DNA of 64,000 nt from an uncultured Cohaesibacter sp. (lineage in GTDB: Bacteria; Pseudomonadota; Alphaproteobacteria; Rhizobiales; Cohaesibacteraceae). The notes below the pieces were generated by a model. It made no database searches. It saw only the letters and a list, made by a program, of their open reading frames with translations, and was not told the origin of the DNA. Positions 18,402 to 27,567 of the stretch are shown in pieces (position 1 is the first letter of the stretch; the number at the start of each line of letters is the position of its first letter). The stretch is taken from assembly GCF_963662805.1 (NCBI RefSeq), contig NZ_OY759857.1:124001-188000 (forward strand), in the 5' to 3' direction. Both the position numbers and the translations under genes were made by a program.

Positions 18402-19457
18402 ATGCATTGCCAATGTATTCATTCATTTGGCCAGCCGCTTGTCGCAGACGAGCGACCCGACATGGAGCCCGAAGGCACCGAAATCATCGTGCGGGTAACG
18501 GCAGCTGGTGTTTGCCACACGGATCTTCATTTTCGGGAAGGGGGCTTTGACCTCGGTCACGGTCGACGCTTGAATTACGCAGACCGTGGTGTCGAGCTGC
18601 CGATGATCGCCGGGCATGAAGTTGCCGGTGAGGTCGTTGCCGTCGGGCCGAACGCAGGAGAGATCGACACCTCGAAAACCTACGTGATCTATCCATGGGG
18701 TGGCTGCGGTGAGTGCGACCTGTGCAAGGCCGGCGAGGAGCAGGTCTGCGCCAATCCGCGTTTTCTGGGTATTCACCGCGACGGTGGCTATGCCACCCAG
18801 ATCCGTGTTGCCCATCCGCGCTATCTGTTCGACGCCGGGGACATTCCGGCTGAGATCGCCGCCCCTCTGGCCTGCTCGGGCCTGACGACCTATGCGGCCC
18901 TCAAGAAGATCGCGGCAACAGCTCACACCCATACGCCCGTTCTGATCGGCGGTGGTGGCTTGGGGCTCATGTGCCTGCAATTGATAAAGGCGCAGGGCAT
19001 GAAAATGCCGGTCGTGGTCGACATCAATCCGGCCAAGCGTGAGGCAGCAATGTCGGCGGGAGCGCTCGCAGCGGTTGATCCGGCAGCAGAGGACGCCATT
19101 GCGCAGATCCATGCTGCCTGCGGCGGTGCGCCGCTGGCGCTCATCGACTTTGTCGGCGCCGAGAAGACCGCTGATCTGGCAATGAATGTCATCGGCAAGG
19201 GCGGTGTGATTGTCGTCGTCGGATTGTTCGGGGGCGCAGCACCCTGGGCTATCCCGATGCTGCCGCTCAAATCCGTCACGATCCGTGGCAGTTACACCGG
19301 GTCTCTGAACGAATTCGGGGAACTGATGGCCTTGGCCCGAGAGGGCAAGATCGCACCCATCCCGACCCATGTCTATCCGCTTGAGGAGGCGGATCAGGTG
19401 TTGAACATGCTGGAGGGTGGCAAGGTGATCGGACGTGCGATCCTGGCTGGGGTCTGA
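18402..19457 (+). CDS. Zinc-dependent alcohol dehydrogenase (medium-chain type)
   Basis: A 351-residue NAD(P)-dependent medium-chain dehydrogenase. The catalytic zinc ligands lie in AAGVCHTDLHF and the GHEVAGEV His-Glu motif; the structural zinc loop is GGCGECDLCKAGEEQVC, with its four cysteines; the Rossmann motif is IGGGGLGLMCLQL. ATG 18402 has GGGAGGAAG seven bases upstream. It precedes a DctPQM TRAP operon and an aldehyde dehydrogenase, so it probably oxidises an imported omega- or beta-hydroxy acid to the semialdehyde that the dehydrogenase at 22589 then oxidises. The exact alcohol is unknown. Confidence 0.94.
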   Translation: MHCQCIHSFGQPLVADERPDMEPEGTEIIVRVTAAGVCHTDLHFREGGFDLGHGRRLNYADRGVELPMIAGHEVAGEVVAVGPNAGEIDTSKTYVIYPWGGCGECDLCKAGEEQVCANPRFLGIHRDGGYATQIRVAHPRYLFDAGDIPAEIAAPLACSGLTTYAALKKIAATAHTHTPVLIGGGGLGLMCLQLIKAQGMKMPVVVDINPAKREAAMSAGALAAVDPAAEDAIAQIHAACGGAPLALIDFVGAEKTADLAMNVIGKGGVIVVVGLFGGAAPWAIPMLPLKSVTIRGSYTGSLNEFGELMALAREGKIAPIPTHVYPLEEADQVLNMLEGGKVIGRAILAGV

Positions 19458-19509
19458 GGGGCACTTCGATCAATCAAGTTGGTAATCATCGAGTGGGAGG
19501 ACAAAATTC

Positions 19510-20655
19510 ATGAAAACCAAAACCAAAGCAATTCTGGCTGTCGCGGCGACCTGTTCGCTTCTGGCCTCGACTGGTCTCCGGGCCGAAACGCTTCGCTATG
19601 CCATCGGCTTTCCGCCGGGAGGCGCCGTCACCGAGAGCATCAAGGAGTTCAACGAGAAACTGAAGGCCGAAACGGATCTCGAGCTCAAGATCTATGAGCT
19701 TTCCTTGCTCAATCTGAAGGAAACCCCTCCCGGTGTTCGCGATGGCCTTGCTGACGCTGGCTATGTTCTGATGCCCTACTATCCGGCTGAATATTCCGAA
19801 TCCAATCTTCCGGCCAACATGTCCATGCTCGCCACCGTCAGCACACCGACCAAGTCGTCCGGGGCGGTGATGGCCGGGGCGATGACCGAATATATCATGC
19901 TCCACTGTGAGGATTGCCAGGCTCAGTTTACGGCGGAGAACCAGTTGTTCCTCGGTGCGATTGGAACGCCGGAGTATGTGCAGCTCTGCACCAAGCCCGT
20001 TCATACCATCGAGGATATCAAGGGCAAGAAGATGCGCTCTTCCGTTGATGCCATGGGGCGTTGGGCTGAGCATTTCGGCGGCACCAAGGTCTCCATCCCG
20101 GCCAACGATATCTACGAGGCCATGTCTCAGGGCGTTGTCGACTGCACGATGATTTCCGCGCCCGAGCTTGGTAATTTCCAGCTGTTTGACGTCACCAAGC
20201 ACATCACGCTTGGTCTGCCCGGCGGCAGCTTTGCCGGTGTTGGTGCCATGAACATCAACCTCGACACATGGCGTGGACTGAGCGCCGAGCAGCGCGCCGA
20301 CATGCTGCGTCTGGCACCCTACAATTCTGCAGCCATCACGGTGAACTATCATCTGGCGGCTACGAGGGACATTGAGATTGCGCGCAAGAATGGCACCGAA
20401 ATCATCGAGACGCCTGCCGATATGGCCAAGGCCACAGAGGAATTCGTGAAGAACGACGCCACTGTCATCAAGGCAAGTTTCAAGAACGACTTCGGCCTGC
20501 AGAATGTCGATGAGAAATACGAACTCATCGCCGGTCTCATCGAACGCTGGAAGGGACTGACCAAGGACGTCTATGACGACAAGGACGCCATGACCGAACT
20601 GTTCAGGACCGAGATTTTCTCAAAGGTCGATCCTGCCACCTACGGCATGAACTGA
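19510..20655 (+). CDS. TRAP transporter solute-binding protein (DctP family)
   Basis: A 381-residue periplasmic binding protein. A signal peptide (KTKTKAILAVAATCSLLASTGLRA, cleavage near residue 25) is followed by a DctP-fold mature protein with GFPPGGAVTESIKEFNEKLKAET, IKGKKMRSSVDAMGRWAEHFGGT and the ligand-contact segment NDIYEAMSQGVVDCTM. GTGGGAGGACAAA precedes the ATG. It is the first gene of a three-gene TRAP unit; a GC-rich hairpin separates it from the small permease. The neighbouring alcohol and aldehyde dehydrogenases suggest a hydroxy acid as ligand. Confidence 0.95.
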   Translation: MKTKTKAILAVAATCSLLASTGLRAETLRYAIGFPPGGAVTESIKEFNEKLKAETDLELKIYELSLLNLKETPPGVRDGLADAGYVLMPYYPAEYSESNLPANMSMLATVSTPTKSSGAVMAGAMTEYIMLHCEDCQAQFTAENQLFLGAIGTPEYVQLCTKPVHTIEDIKGKKMRSSVDAMGRWAEHFGGTKVSIPANDIYEAMSQGVVDCTMISAPELGNFQLFDVTKHITLGLPGGSFAGVGAMNINLDTWRGLSAEQRADMLRLAPYNSAAITVNYHLAATRDIEIARKNGTEIIETPADMAKATEEFVKNDATVIKASFKNDFGLQNVDEKYELIAGLIERWKGLTKDVYDDKDAMTELFRTEIFSKVDPATYGMN

Positions 20656-20664
20656 TGACTGCGC

Positions 20665-20688
20665 GGCGGGTCGGATCACCGGCCCGCC
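20665..20688 (+). terminator. Intercistronic hairpin after the TRAP binding-protein gene
   Basis: GGCGGGTCGG (20665-20674), loop ATCA, CCGGCCCGCC (20679-20688): ten pairs with a single U-G wobble in the transcript. No T-run follows, so it is more likely an mRNA-stabilising or processing hairpin than a full terminator. Confidence 0.6.
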
Positions 20689-20712
20689 GAAACCGAACCC
20701 TGAAAGATTGTT

Positions 20713-21264
20713 ATGCAGAAAACCGACACGTTACTGCGGGCGATCATTGCGGTGTATGGCGCGGTCGGAGCCGCTGCCATCTTCCTGATGATGATGCACA
20801 TCACCGCTGATGTCATCGGCAAGTTCGTTTTCAATCGGCCTTTGCCGGGCACGATCCCGATCGTGTCCCAATTCTACATGGTCATCGCAGCCTTCCTGCC
20901 TCTGGCTATGGTCGAGAAGCTGACCGGACATATTTCGGTTGAGGTGCTCTATGCCACTTTCCCAAAGTCCGTGCGCGGCATCCTGACGGTGCTTGCGACG
21001 GCGCTTGGCGTTGTCGTCTTTGCCGCGCTCACATGGGCAACATGGGGCGAGGCGGTGAAGAAATTCAACATCGGGGCCTTCAGCTACGAGCAAGGCGTCA
21101 AGATCCCGGTCTGGCCCTCGTATTTCATCCTGCCGGCAGGAGCCGGATTGCTTTCATTGATCCTGTTTTGGCGCTTGTTCGCCCAATTGTCGGGGGCCGA
21201 GGATCCCGCCGCGCTTGAGGCGAACAAGGACTACGACCATCTGGAGGAAGAGTCCATTGACTGA
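20713..21264 (+). CDS. TRAP transporter small permease (DctQ family)
   Basis: A 183-residue inner-membrane protein with four predicted helices (YGAVGAAAIFLMMMHITADVIG; VSQFYMVIAAFLPLAMV; VLATALGVVVFAALTW; ILPAGAGLLSLILFWRLF), the DctQ layout. The motif FNRPLPGTIPIVSQF between helices 1 and 2 is typical. Its end overlaps the start of the large permease gene. It would bridge the binding protein and the transport subunit. Confidence 0.94.
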   Translation: MQKTDTLLRAIIAVYGAVGAAAIFLMMMHITADVIGKFVFNRPLPGTIPIVSQFYMVIAAFLPLAMVEKLTGHISVEVLYATFPKSVRGILTVLATALGVVVFAALTWATWGEAVKKFNIGAFSYEQGVKIPVWPSYFILPAGAGLLSLILFWRLFAQLSGAEDPAALEANKDYDHLEEESID

Positions 21265-22564
21265 TATTCAGATCGGCTTTGCTGGCATCGCCATCCTTCT
21301 GGTCCTGATCGCCTGTCGTGTACCCATCGCACTGGCTTTGATCAGCGTTTCCTTTGGCGGCATGGCCGTGCTTCTGTCACCCAAGGCCGCCTGGGGTGCG
21401 CTGGGCGTCATTCCCTACAGCTTCACCGCGACCTGGCACCTGTCATCGATCCCGATGTTCGTACTGATGGGCTTCTTCTGTTTCCATGCCGGATTGACCA
21501 CGGGTCTGTTCCGAGCCGCCCGCATGTGGCTGTCGGCCTTGCCCGGTGGCCTCGCTGTTGCCGGTGTGCTTGGCTGTGCAGGCTTTGCTGCGGTAACCGG
21601 CTCGTCCATCGCCTGTGCCGCCGCCATGGGGCGTATCGCAGCGCCCGAGATGCTGCGCTATCGTTATGACGAAGGGCTGGCGACCGGGACCATCGCCGCC
21701 GCCGGGACAATCGGAGCGCTGATCCCGCCCTCCATCCTGTTCATTCTCTATGGCATCATTGCGCAGGTTCAGGTCAGCCACCTGTTCCTTGCTGGCTTCG
21801 TCATTGGCTTGATTACCGTCGTTGCCTATTCGCTGGTGATCATCGTGCGCGTCATGATGAACCCGGACCTTGCCCCGAAGGCCGAAGAGCATATCGGCTG
21901 GGGTGATCGCTTCGATGCGCTCAAGGACGTCTGGCCCATTCTGGTGCTGGTGCTCGGCGTCTTTGGCGGATTGTTCGCGGGCATCTTCACGCCCACGGAA
22001 GCTGGTGGCATTGGCGCGTCGCTCTCCCTGCTTATCGCGATGGTACGCCGTTCGATTACGGTCGAAGGGGTCTGGATCTCCCTCAAGGAGACGCTGACGA
22101 TTTCCTCCTCGATCTTCATCATCGCGGTCGGGGCCAGCATGCTGACCCGCTTCTTCACCTTCTCAGGGGTTAGCGACGCCATCGCTGATATCACCATTGG
22201 CATGGGTGTCTCGCCGCTGATGCTGATCCTTGCCATCACCGTGCTCTATCTGATCCTTGGCATGTTCCTTGAGCCAATTGGTGCGATGCTGTTGACGCTG
22301 CCCATCCTGTTGCCCCTCGTCGAGGCCGCTGGCATAGAGTTGCTCTGGTTCGGTGTTCTGGTCGCCAAATTGCTGGAGATCGGCATGATCACGCCCCCAA
22401 TCGGGCTCAATGTCTTTGTGCTCAAGGGGGTGATCGGCGACCGCATATCCATCGGAACGATCTTCTCCGGCGTGACACGCTTCATTCTCGCCGATCTGGT
22501 GATCATCGCGCTCATGGTCGCGTTCCCCAACATCATCCTCTTCACACAAAATCTGCTGCAGTAG
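21257..22564 (+). CDS. TRAP transporter large permease (DctM family)
   Basis: A 435-residue, about twelve-helix ion-coupled transport subunit. Family motifs: VPIALALISVSFGGMAVLL, IPMFVLMGFFCFHAGL, ITPTEAGGIGA-like FTPTEAGGIGASLSLL, FLEPIGAMLLTLPILLPL and ITPPIGLNVFVLKGV. The start is TTG at 21257, after GGAGGAAGAG and inside the end of the small permease gene; a farther TTG at 21215 would add residues with no DctM match. Sodium-coupled import with the neighbouring DctP and DctQ proteins is the family role. Confidence 0.93.
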   Translation: MTDIQIGFAGIAILLVLIACRVPIALALISVSFGGMAVLLSPKAAWGALGVIPYSFTATWHLSSIPMFVLMGFFCFHAGLTTGLFRAARMWLSALPGGLAVAGVLGCAGFAAVTGSSIACAAAMGRIAAPEMLRYRYDEGLATGTIAAAGTIGALIPPSILFILYGIIAQVQVSHLFLAGFVIGLITVVAYSLVIIVRVMMNPDLAPKAEEHIGWGDRFDALKDVWPILVLVLGVFGGLFAGIFTPTEAGGIGASLSLLIAMVRRSITVEGVWISLKETLTISSSIFIIAVGASMLTRFFTFSGVSDAIADITIGMGVSPLMLILAITVLYLILGMFLEPIGAMLLTLPILLPLVEAAGIELLWFGVLVAKLLEIGMITPPIGLNVFVLKGVIGDRISIGTIFSGVTRFILADLVIIALMVAFPNIILFTQNLLQ

Positions 22565-22588
22565 TGCGGCCAAAAAGGAATTGTCACA

Positions 22589-24019
22589 ATGTCCATGGAC
22601 ACGAAACTTTTCATCAATGGCACATGGCGGGACGCTTCTGGCGGTGAACGCAAGGAGGTCCACAATCCCGCAACCGGCGAGGTGATCGGATATCATGCCG
22701 TGGCCACGCCGGACGATCTCGAAGAAGCGGTTCAGGCTGCCGACAAGGCTTTTGCCTCCTGGCGAGAAACCCCTGCAATGGAGCGCGCAGCTATCATGCA
22801 TCGCGCCGCAACACTGCTGCGTGAGCGGGTCGAAGAGGTTGCCAAGGTCCTGACAACGGAAATGGGCAAACCCATCATCGAGGCCGAGACTGAACTGCGT
22901 TCGACCGCTGACCTGCTCGACTGGTTTGCCGAAGAGGCCCGCCGCATCTATGGCCGGGTGATCCCGGCACGCAGTCCCGATGTGATGCAGCTCGCGCTCA
23001 AACAGCCGGTCGGTCCGGTTGCCGCCTTCACGCCGTGGAACTTTCCCGTCTCGCAGTTGGTGCGCAAGGTCGCCCCGGCGCTCGCCGCTGGCTGCACCAT
23101 GGTCGCCAAACCGCCCGAAGATGCCCCGGCCAGCCCGGCTGTGCTCGCCGAAGTCTTGGCCGCAGCTGGCCTGCCGGATGGCGTCCTCAACCTCGTTTAT
23201 GGCAACCCGCCGGATATCGCCAACTATCTGATCCCGCATCCAGCCATCCGCAAGGTCTCCTTCACCGGCTCGGTGCCTGTCGGCAAGATGCTGGCGTCCC
23301 TCGCCGGACAGCACATGAAGCGCATCACCATGGAACTGGGCGGACACAGCCCGGTTCTGGTCTTCGATGATGCCGATATCGAGGAAGCGGCAACCGCCAT
23401 TGCGACCTTCAAGTTCCGCAACGCCGGTCAGGTCTGCATTTCGCCGACACGCATTCTGGTTCAGCGCGGAATCTATGATCGCTTCGTTGCGCGTCTGGTC
23501 GAGGAAGCCAAATCGATCGCGCCGGGCGCGGGCATCGAGCGCGACACCCGCATGGGACCGCTGGTCAGCCAACGCCGGGTGGAGGCCGTCACGTCGATCA
23601 TCTCGGAAGCGGTTTCCGAAGGTGCCAAGGTGCTGACTGGTGGCGAGAGGGTTGATCATCCGGGCTTCTTCTATCGCCCGACCCTACTCGAACAGGTGCC
23701 TGGCCATGCACGAATCCTGCATGAAGAACCTTTTGGCCCCGTCGCCATGCTCGCGCCGTTCGATACCATTGATGAAGCCATCACCGAGTCGAACCGTCTG
23801 GCCTATGGCCTTGCCGCCTATGCCTTCACTTCTTCGCTGAAGACGTCCCAGATCCTGCAGAACCGTCTCGAAACGGGCATGCTGGCCATCAACCACACCG
23901 CGCTCGCCCTGCCAGAACTGCCGTTGGGCGGGGTCAAGGACTCCGGCTTTGGCTCCGAAGGCGGCCCGGAAGCAATCGAGGCCTATGTCTTCACCAAGGT
24001 GGTGACGCAGAAGTGCTGA
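22589..24019 (+). CDS. NAD(P)-dependent aldehyde dehydrogenase (succinate-semialdehyde dehydrogenase type)
   Basis: A 476-residue non-acylating aldehyde dehydrogenase. The cofactor and active-site motifs are all present: FTPWNFPVSQLVRKVAPALAAG, FTGSVPVGKML, catalytic Glu in MELGGHSPVLVF and the nucleophile Cys283 in NAGQVCISPTR, then EEPFGPVA near the C-terminus. The pattern MGKPIIEAETEL is close to succinate- and glycolaldehyde-type enzymes. It follows the TRAP unit by 24 bases and ends at a terminator, so it completes the alcohol-to-aldehyde-to-acid route begun by the zinc dehydrogenase. An in-frame ATG at 22595 is an alternative start. Confidence 0.94.
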   Translation: MSMDTKLFINGTWRDASGGERKEVHNPATGEVIGYHAVATPDDLEEAVQAADKAFASWRETPAMERAAIMHRAATLLRERVEEVAKVLTTEMGKPIIEAETELRSTADLLDWFAEEARRIYGRVIPARSPDVMQLALKQPVGPVAAFTPWNFPVSQLVRKVAPALAAGCTMVAKPPEDAPASPAVLAEVLAAAGLPDGVLNLVYGNPPDIANYLIPHPAIRKVSFTGSVPVGKMLASLAGQHMKRITMELGGHSPVLVFDDADIEEAATAIATFKFRNAGQVCISPTRILVQRGIYDRFVARLVEEAKSIAPGAGIERDTRMGPLVSQRRVEAVTSIISEAVSEGAKVLTGGERVDHPGFFYRPTLLEQVPGHARILHEEPFGPVAMLAPFDTIDEAITESNRLAYGLAAYAFTSSLKTSQILQNRLETGMLAINHTALALPELPLGGVKDSGFGSEGGPEAIEAYVFTKVVTQKC

Positions 24020-24046
24020 CCGGTCTCTGACCAATGCGATCAAGAG

Positions 24047-24077
24047 GAGCGGGGCCAAGCCTCGCTCTTTTGTCTTC
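24047..24077 (+). terminator. Rho-independent terminator after the aldehyde dehydrogenase operon
   Basis: GAGCGGGGC, loop CAA, GCCTCGCTC with nine pairs (one G-U in the transcript), then TTTTGTCTT. It ends the unit that began at the alcohol dehydrogenase. Confidence 0.75.
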
Positions 24078-24269
24078 AAGCGCCCTTCCTCCAAGCCTTT
24101 ACAGCATCTCCGAACCGCCGCAAAATTCCATCTCAAACCGAGGCCTTTTGAAGCAATTTCGGGCATCGGCGGATTGCCTCGAAAATCGATCAAACGGAAA
24201 CTGTCCCTCAACGTTGCAATTTCCACATTGGGGCTTGCTTTCCCATCTTGCCCGTCGCACTTTTAGGGC

Positions 24270-24310
24270 CTGCCAGCGAGGGATAACCAGACAAAAACAA
24301 GAGCTGGCAG
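24270..24310. repeat. Inverted repeat ahead of the SorC regulator gene
   Basis: CTGCCAGC (24270-24277) and GCTGGCAG (24303-24310) are perfect eight-base arms 25 bases apart, ending 17 bases before the SorC start. It may be an autoregulatory operator or a leader hairpin. The rest of the 308-base gap from 24020 holds only the terminator at 24047-24077; I see nothing else in it. Confidence 0.4.
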
Positions 24311-24327
24311 AAGGGTAGGAGAGCGTA

Positions 24328-25296
24328 ATGGACCGATCGACAAATGGCTCCGCCGAGAATGATCGCGACTTTCAGGAACCGGACGCCATCAAGGCGCGGA
24401 TCGCCTGGTATTATTTCGTTGGTGGCCTGACGCAGCAGGAAATCGCCCACAAGCTGAAGATTACCCGAACCCGCGTCAACAGGGCGGTGGGACAGTTGCG
24501 CGTCGATGGATCTGTGCGCACGGAAATCCGGCTGCCGCTTGCCGAATGTGTCGGCCTTGAAGACGCGCTGGAGAAGAAATTCGGGCTGCAATCCGTCTAT
24601 GTTGTGCCCAAACTTGACAGCGAAGACACCCAGCAGCGAGCCATCGGGGAGGCCGCAGGGGCCATGCTCGACGGTATGCTCACGGAGCGGACCGGTCTTG
24701 GGGTTGGTTGGGGGCGCACTCTTGCCGCCGCCTTGCCGAGCCTCACCCAGCGGCAGTTCACCCAAGCCTGGGTCGCTACGCTCATGGGCGGGCTGACGCA
24801 AGGCATGGGGACGACGACCTTTGAGGTCGCCACTGCCTTTGCGCGGGTCATGGGTTCGGAATGCTATTATCTGGCGGTGCCTCTGCATCTGCCCCATGCG
24901 GTCAGCCGTGGGCTCCTTGAAGAACATGACGATATCGCCGAGGTCTTCTCCCGTCTGGAGACGACCGATATCGCTCTGGTGTCCTGTGGTGATCTATCCA
25001 AACGGTCTCAGCTCACCAACACGAAAACCGTTGCTGAAAATCTCAAGTCCCTTAAGGAAGCCGGTGCCGTCGGGGATATCCTCGGACTGTTCGTCGATGA
25101 GAATGGCGAGCCGGTCGATCACCCCCTCAATGATCGCCTGATGGCCATGCCGATCGAGAGCCTCAAACGGGTGCCAACCTCCATTCTGGCCTCCGGCGGC
25201 GAGCACAAGATGAAGATCATCAGGGCAGTCCTGCGAGCGGGCCTCGTCAATCATTTTGTCACCGACGAAAAATGCGCCACATTGTTGCTGAAGTGA
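24328..25296 (+). CDS. SorC/DeoR-type sugar-binding transcriptional regulator
   Basis: A 322-residue SorC-family regulator, the group of SorC, LsrR and EryD. The N-terminal helix-turn-helix is WYYFVGGLTQQEIAHKLKITR-like (IAWYYFVGGLTQQEIAHKL, then TRTRVNRAVGQLR, residues about 28-65). The C-terminal sugar-phosphate-binding domain has LGVGWGRTLAAALPSL and LGLFVDENGEPVDHPLNDR. It lies one base before the kinase gene, so it is cotranscribed with it. By analogy with LsrR and EryD it would be released from DNA by the phosphorylated product of that kinase and control the ABC importer convergent to it. Confidence 0.95.
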   Translation: MDRSTNGSAENDRDFQEPDAIKARIAWYYFVGGLTQQEIAHKLKITRTRVNRAVGQLRVDGSVRTEIRLPLAECVGLEDALEKKFGLQSVYVVPKLDSEDTQQRAIGEAAGAMLDGMLTERTGLGVGWGRTLAAALPSLTQRQFTQAWVATLMGGLTQGMGTTTFEVATAFARVMGSECYYLAVPLHLPHAVSRGLLEEHDDIAEVFSRLETTDIALVSCGDLSKRSQLTNTKTVAENLKSLKEAGAVGDILGLFVDENGEPVDHPLNDRLMAMPIESLKRVPTSILASGGEHKMKIIRAVLRAGLVNHFVTDEKCATLLLK

Positions 25297-25297
25297 T

Positions 25298-26872
25298 ATG
25301 AGCGAAAAAATCTTGAATAGTGTCATTGCGGTGGATGTGGGCTCACGGCAGGTTCGGGCAGGTCTGTTCGATCTGGATGGCGTCCTGCTGCATTCTGCCG
25401 TCAGCCCCGTTGCGCTGGCTCAGCATGGCGCCCTCATGGCGACTTATTGCATGGCCGGGATCTGGCAGTCGGTTGGCGAAGTCGTTCGCCAGTGCGCAAG
25501 GCATGCGGAGGAGGCAGGACGAGCCGTCACGGGCCTCGCTTTCGATGCGACCTCATCTCTCTATGTCGATCTGCCCGGCTCTCCCTTGGGGGATGGGCAG
25601 GGGGATATCATCGGCTGGATGGACCAGAGAGCGCAGGACGAGGCGGTCGAGATCAACCGCAGAAATCACGCCTATCTCGCCTATTTCGATGGATCCATCT
25701 CGCCCGAGATCCATTTGCCGAAAATCCTGTGGCTGAAGCGAAATCATCCTGAGGCCTTCACTGGCTTTGGGGCCTTCCGCGATGTCTGCGATGAGCTGGC
25801 GCGCCGGACGACCGGCGAGGACCTGCGTTCGGCCTCGGCTTTCGTGTGCAAATGGCCCTTCGTCCCAGACCAGCCATCTCCTTGGTGCTCGGATTTACTG
25901 AACGAGCTCGGGTTTGACTCCTCGGACGAGACAGCCTTCTCGCCCGATCAGGTCAGGCCGCTCGGCTCGGTCCATGGTCGTGTCACACGAGAAGCAGCAA
26001 GCCATCTGGGACTGAACGAGGGAACCATTATCGCTGTGGGTGCAATCGATGCAGAGGCGGGAGCGCTTGGCAACATCGGACGAGACTTCGAGGCGATCAT
26101 CGGGCGAGCACTTCTGGTCACCGGCGGCACCTCGACCAACTTTATGGCCTTCTCGCGCGACAAGTTTCAGGTGCCCGGTGTTTGGGGCCCGTTTCTGGAT
26201 GCGGTGCTGCCCGGCCAATGGATGCACGAAGGCGGGCAGAGCCTCTCGGGCGGCGCGCTCGATGCTGTGTTGACCCAGCATCCGGCAGGGCCGGGGGCTC
26301 GCGGCGGTGAAAACCACCAGAATGCTGCAAAAGATTGCCTTGCCATGCTGGATGAGGAGGGATCAAGCTTCGCGGCCCAGCGGCATGTGGTGCCCGACTG
26401 GCTCGGCAATCGATCTCCCCTCAATGACAGCCGGATCAGGGCGATCATGACAGGCATCGGGCAGGATCTCGATTATCAGTCCTTCCTCGAAAGCTATTAT
26501 GCCACGGCGCGCGGGCTGGTCATGCAGATGCGGCAGGTGATTGAACATTTCAATCGTCATGGCTATCAGATCAACCGGGTGCATTTGTCCGGTGGCCATC
26601 GGCTCAACCCTCTGCTGTTGCGCCTTTATGCGGACAGTTTTGACGGCGACGTGCTGGTCTCCAAAGTGCCTGAACCGGTGCTGAGCGGCACAGCGATGAT
26701 TGCCGCCGTTGCCGCCGGTCACTATCCATCCCTGCTTGCAGCGGCCAATCACATGGCCGACGAAATGGTCGTGGTCGAAAAGGATGACCGGCACGCAGAG
26801 CGATTGCGACGAGACTACGAAATCTATCTCAAGCTTTTCGAGGTTCAGCGAGAGATCAGCGCAGTCTCGTGA
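25298..26872 (+). CDS. FGGY-family carbohydrate kinase, D-ribulokinase-like
   Basis: A 524-residue sugar kinase. Two FGGY domains: the N-terminal half starts VIAVDVGSRQVRAGLFDLDG (phosphate loop 1) and carries GLAFDATSSLYV and IGWMDQRAQDEAVEINRR, with ISPEIHLPKILWLKRNHPEAF; this series resembles the D-ribulokinase (YDR109C/FGGY) branch. The C-terminal half has LVTGGTSTNFMAF and VHLSGGHRLNPLLLRLYAD. It would phosphorylate a ketopentose or other ketose brought in by the ribose-type ABC importer. The coupled SorC regulator is usually responsive to such a product. Substrate assignment beyond ketose is inference. Confidence 0.9.
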   Translation: MSEKILNSVIAVDVGSRQVRAGLFDLDGVLLHSAVSPVALAQHGALMATYCMAGIWQSVGEVVRQCARHAEEAGRAVTGLAFDATSSLYVDLPGSPLGDGQGDIIGWMDQRAQDEAVEINRRNHAYLAYFDGSISPEIHLPKILWLKRNHPEAFTGFGAFRDVCDELARRTTGEDLRSASAFVCKWPFVPDQPSPWCSDLLNELGFDSSDETAFSPDQVRPLGSVHGRVTREAASHLGLNEGTIIAVGAIDAEAGALGNIGRDFEAIIGRALLVTGGTSTNFMAFSRDKFQVPGVWGPFLDAVLPGQWMHEGGQSLSGGALDAVLTQHPAGPGARGGENHQNAAKDCLAMLDEEGSSFAAQRHVVPDWLGNRSPLNDSRIRAIMTGIGQDLDYQSFLESYYATARGLVMQMRQVIEHFNRHGYQINRVHLSGGHRLNPLLLRLYADSFDGDVLVSKVPEPVLSGTAMIAAVAAGHYPSLLAAANHMADEMVVVEKDDRHAERLRRDYEIYLKLFEVQREISAVS

Positions 26873-26889
26873 TGGGCGGTGATGGCCTG

Positions 26890-27453
26890 CTATTCGAGAT
26901 TGGTGTGGTTCGCCCGCATGGCTTCAGGCGTGATGCCGAGACGATCTCTCAATTTCAGGATCATGACCTCAAACAGCACGAATTGCGCACCCTCATAAAC
27001 CGAGCCCATGGGCAGGACGGAAATGTCCGGGCCCTGATCACTGTGCATGGTCTGGGCGGGAAGGTGGAGAACCACATCGGCGGCCTGTCCACAAACCCCT
27101 TCCGGCTGAGCGGTGATCAGGAGGGTCTGTGCTCCGGCCTCGCGTGCGACGCCCATCAGTGCTTCGACCGTTGAGAAAGAGCCCGGACCGGCGGATACCA
27201 CCAACAGATCGCCCTTGCCAATCGGCGGGGTCGTCATGTCGCCCACCATGGCGGCCTTTAGCCCGAGATGGAACAGACGCATGCAGAAGCCCTTGATCTG
27301 CAGGCCTTCGCGTCCGACCCCGTAAAGGGCGATCCGATCAGCCTTTGCAATGGTTTCGACGGCAGCATCCACACCGTCATCATTGAGTTTGTCAAATACC
27401 CGTTCGAGATCGGAAAGAGCGTTCTTGTATAGCGTGTTCATATCGACATCCAC
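26890..27453 (-). CDS. SIS-domain sugar-phosphate isomerase (6-phospho-3-hexuloisomerase-like)
   Basis: A 187-residue single SIS domain. The core reads RIALYGVGREGLQIKGFCMRLFHLG, then GKGDLLVVSAGPGSFSTVEALMGVA, the phosphosugar-binding serine/threonine loop, and VLHLPAQTMHSD; the length and order match HxlB/PHI proteins. It is the last gene of the minus-strand ABC operon and is convergent with the kinase gene. It could interconvert the ketose phosphate made by that kinase. There is no 3-hexulose-6-phosphate synthase nearby, so a formaldehyde (RuMP) role is not supported. Confidence 0.9.
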   Translation of the reverse strand: MDVDMNTLYKNALSDLERVFDKLNDDGVDAAVETIAKADRIALYGVGREGLQIKGFCMRLFHLGLKAAMVGDMTTPPIGKGDLLVVSAGPGSFSTVEALMGVAREAGAQTLLITAQPEGVCGQAADVVLHLPAQTMHSDQGPDISVLPMGSVYEGAQFVLFEVMILKLRDRLGITPEAMRANHTNLE

Positions 27454-27522
27454 TTGATTATCCTGAACCGGCAGGCGCCTTTCGTATCGTTCGGCTGACC
27501 TGAATGTTCAGGGGATCTTGCT

Positions 27523-27549
27523 GGAAACAGGATGCCCGATCCTGTTCCC
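27523..27549 (-). terminator. Hairpin between second sugar permease gene and the SIS gene
   Basis: On the minus strand GGGAACAGGAT, loop CGGGC, ATCCTGTTTCC form eleven pairs, including one G-U wobble. A second small palindrome, CCTGAA-TG-TTCAGG, lies at 27499-27512. No long T-run follows, so read-through into the SIS gene is likely. Confidence 0.5.
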
Positions 27550-27567
27550 GGGTCTTTCGGTCTGAAG

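Noticed and set aside
18118..18498. 126-residue open frame in the gap before the alcohol dehydrogenase
   Set aside because: No binding site, no family-like residues, and its end overlaps the true dehydrogenase start; treated as non-coding promoter DNA.
22163..23659. 498-residue open frame antisense to DctM and the aldehyde dehydrogenase
   Set aside because: It overlaps two well-supported genes and shows no recognisable motif; long antisense frames are expected at this GC content.
26890..27453. RuMP-pathway formaldehyde fixation suggested by the 6-phospho-3-hexuloisomerase-like protein
   Set aside because: No 3-hexulose-6-phosphate synthase or methanol/formaldehyde genes nearby; the gene sits in a sugar importer operon.
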